Origin: Guyanagaster necrorhizus
Taxonomy: Eukaryota; Basidiomycota; Agaricomycetes; Agaricales; Physalacriaceae
Reading direction: 5' to 3'
DNA length: 64,000 nt
NCBI RefSeq assembly: GCF_019112545.1
Contig: NW_025064903.1
Span: forward strand, 440,944 to 504,943
Both the position numbers and the translations under genes were made by a program. This document shows positions 62,918 to 64,000 of the stretch, piece after piece. Positions within the stretch are counted from its first letter, which is position 1. Each line of letters begins with the position of its first letter. Under the pieces are notes generated by a model. It was not told the origin of the DNA. It worked only from the letters and a program-made list of their open reading frames with translations, and did not search any database.

Positions 62918-64000
62918 TCATTTAGCAGTCAACATTCTAATGTACAATCAAAATGCCATCATATTTACCAATGAAGAATATGATTGCCTATGAGATGACT
63001 ATGTCAGCTTGGTCATCATTCCACTTGTCAAACATGAATCTTGGGCATGCTGATCTATTCCTGTGCCTCCAGGCATCCAAAATCAAGTTATTGCACAAGT
63101 AGAAGAAAAGATATGCCAAGATCTTTGAGAACCTTCTGACAGCTCATACTGAATACAGTAGTTCTGTGTTTCAAAGAAAGATGAGAAGATTAGAATCATC
63201 ATCAACCCAGATGAAATAAACAGACATACCATATGGACTACTGGACAATTTTCTCTCTCAGACCAATACTGCAAGCATGCAGCCAGCCATGGCATCTATA
63301 CAGGTATTGACTTACTATCTGGCTATGATCAGCACACTCTGGATATCTCCTCATGTGATGTTACCACCATTTACATCCACCTTGGCTCTATGCATCTCAC
63401 TACATTGCCTCAGAGATGGATAAGCTCCATCAACATCTTTCACCATGATATTGCATTTATCCTGCAATATGAAACTGATATAGCATCAAACTTCATTGAT
63501 GATATCAATGTCTTGCATATGCAAACTTGCTATGAACTCTCTGGCAATGACTACAAGAGGCATCCAGACAATAGCAATATCTAGAAGTTTATATAGGAGC
63601 ACTTACTGAATGTACACTGGATCCTCTATCATCTCAAGCATGCAGTGATGTGCTTGGTAATGGCTAAATGACTAAGAGAGGCAAATGAGGAATGAACTCT
63701 CAAACACCAACACCTAACCACTCAATACACAGTCACCAAATACAGTTGAGGTCAGTTGTTTCAAGTACAATAGAAGCACTCTTGCAGTCTTAAGTAAAAT
63801 CAAAGAAACAGTCAATAAAGACAGTTATTCAACTCTATCTTGCTTTCAAAGATGCAATACTCATGAGAGTAGTTTATAGCAATGTTTAGGTATAATTAGG
63901 ACTTAGAATCAATGCAAAATTGTGCTCCAAATCAACTTAGAATATTCCAAAACCCAATGAACTCTAAAATCCAAATACTAAGTCTATTAGGCACTTAGGC
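62918..64000 (+). pseudogene. Gypsy element E: reverse transcriptase part
   Basis: A reverse transcriptase reads across stops and frame changes: VRIIINPDEINRHTIW, HGIYTGIDLLSGYDQHTLDI, LTTLPQRWISSINIFHHDI and SNFIDDINVLH, with FIDD at 63492-63503 in the place of YVDD. It resembles the reverse transcriptase of D more than the chromoviruses. Its reading begins directly after the D LTR and runs towards the window edge, where the frame is lost after about 63600. It probably belongs with the gag at 31430-31823. Confidence 0.65.

Noticed and set aside
12859..64000. Classical RIP (CpA to TpA) as the cause of all stops
   Set aside because: Comparable copies differ mainly at former CpG sites, and many lost Arg codons (CGA to TGA) fit CpG deamination. 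Some non-CpG G-to-A changes exist, so a minor second process is not excluded.
1..64000. CRISPR array, rRNA or DNA transposon
   Set aside because: No regular spacer repeats, rRNA-like sequence, or terminal inverted repeats with a transposase were found. All repeats noticed are explained by LTRs, LTR internal modules or short palindromes, apart from the unclassified insert at 15069-16374.

Overview
The window reads as nuclear DNA of a filamentous basidiomycete, probably an Agaricomycete. Genes at the left are split by many 47-65 nt introns with GT...AG ends. The right 80 % is a nest of decayed LTR retrotransposons that has lost nearly all CpG, as expected of methylated transposon DNA. No CRISPR, tRNA or rRNA gene was found.

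1-12.8 kb is a gene island with normal CpG content. It opens with the 3' end of a retrotransposon LTR that sits in an intron of a broken gene. Next comes a cluster of four genes for small membrane-anchored, helical proteins of unknown function: a fragment, a copy with one premature stop, and two intact divergently transcribed genes (2714-4053 minus; 4406-5973 plus). It is followed by an extremely intron-rich major-facilitator transporter of the Liz1/Fen2 (pantothenate/allantoate) type (minus, about 24 exons), and RPC11, the small TFIIS-like subunit of RNA polymerase III (minus, 5 exons, one of only 7 nt). Two weak coding-like stretches were seen but not identified.

12.86-64 kb is a transposon graveyard at least four levels deep. 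A Ty1/copia element (12.86-17.02 kb) is broken by Ty3/gypsy chromovirus F (17.02 kb). F is broken by chromovirus A (20.21 kb, minus), and A by chromovirus B (23.89 kb, minus). A second stack starts with gypsy E (gag near 31.4 kb, reverse transcriptase after 62.9 kb). It contains chromovirus C (31.82-37.90 kb, plus) and a giant gypsy element D (37.9-62.9 kb, plus). D itself received an inverted solo LTR of its own family (41.77-43.51 kb, 5-bp target duplication) and a complete chromovirus G (54.25-62.29 kb, minus, two 457-bp LTRs, 5-bp target duplication).

The most interesting signals are these. (1) Chromoviruses C, F and G share a 13-nt primer-binding site just after the LTR, complementary to the predicted 5' end of their own transcript about 34 nt after a TATA box, as in Tf1-type self-priming; A and B carry the matching transcript-start motif. 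(2) Element D carries about 5 kb of antisense sequence with consensus introns and a long open spliced frame. (3) Four copies of one LTR end show CpG decay base by base. (4) The membrane-protein cluster has no function I recognise.

All boundaries and splice models come from reading alone; no alignment or search was run.
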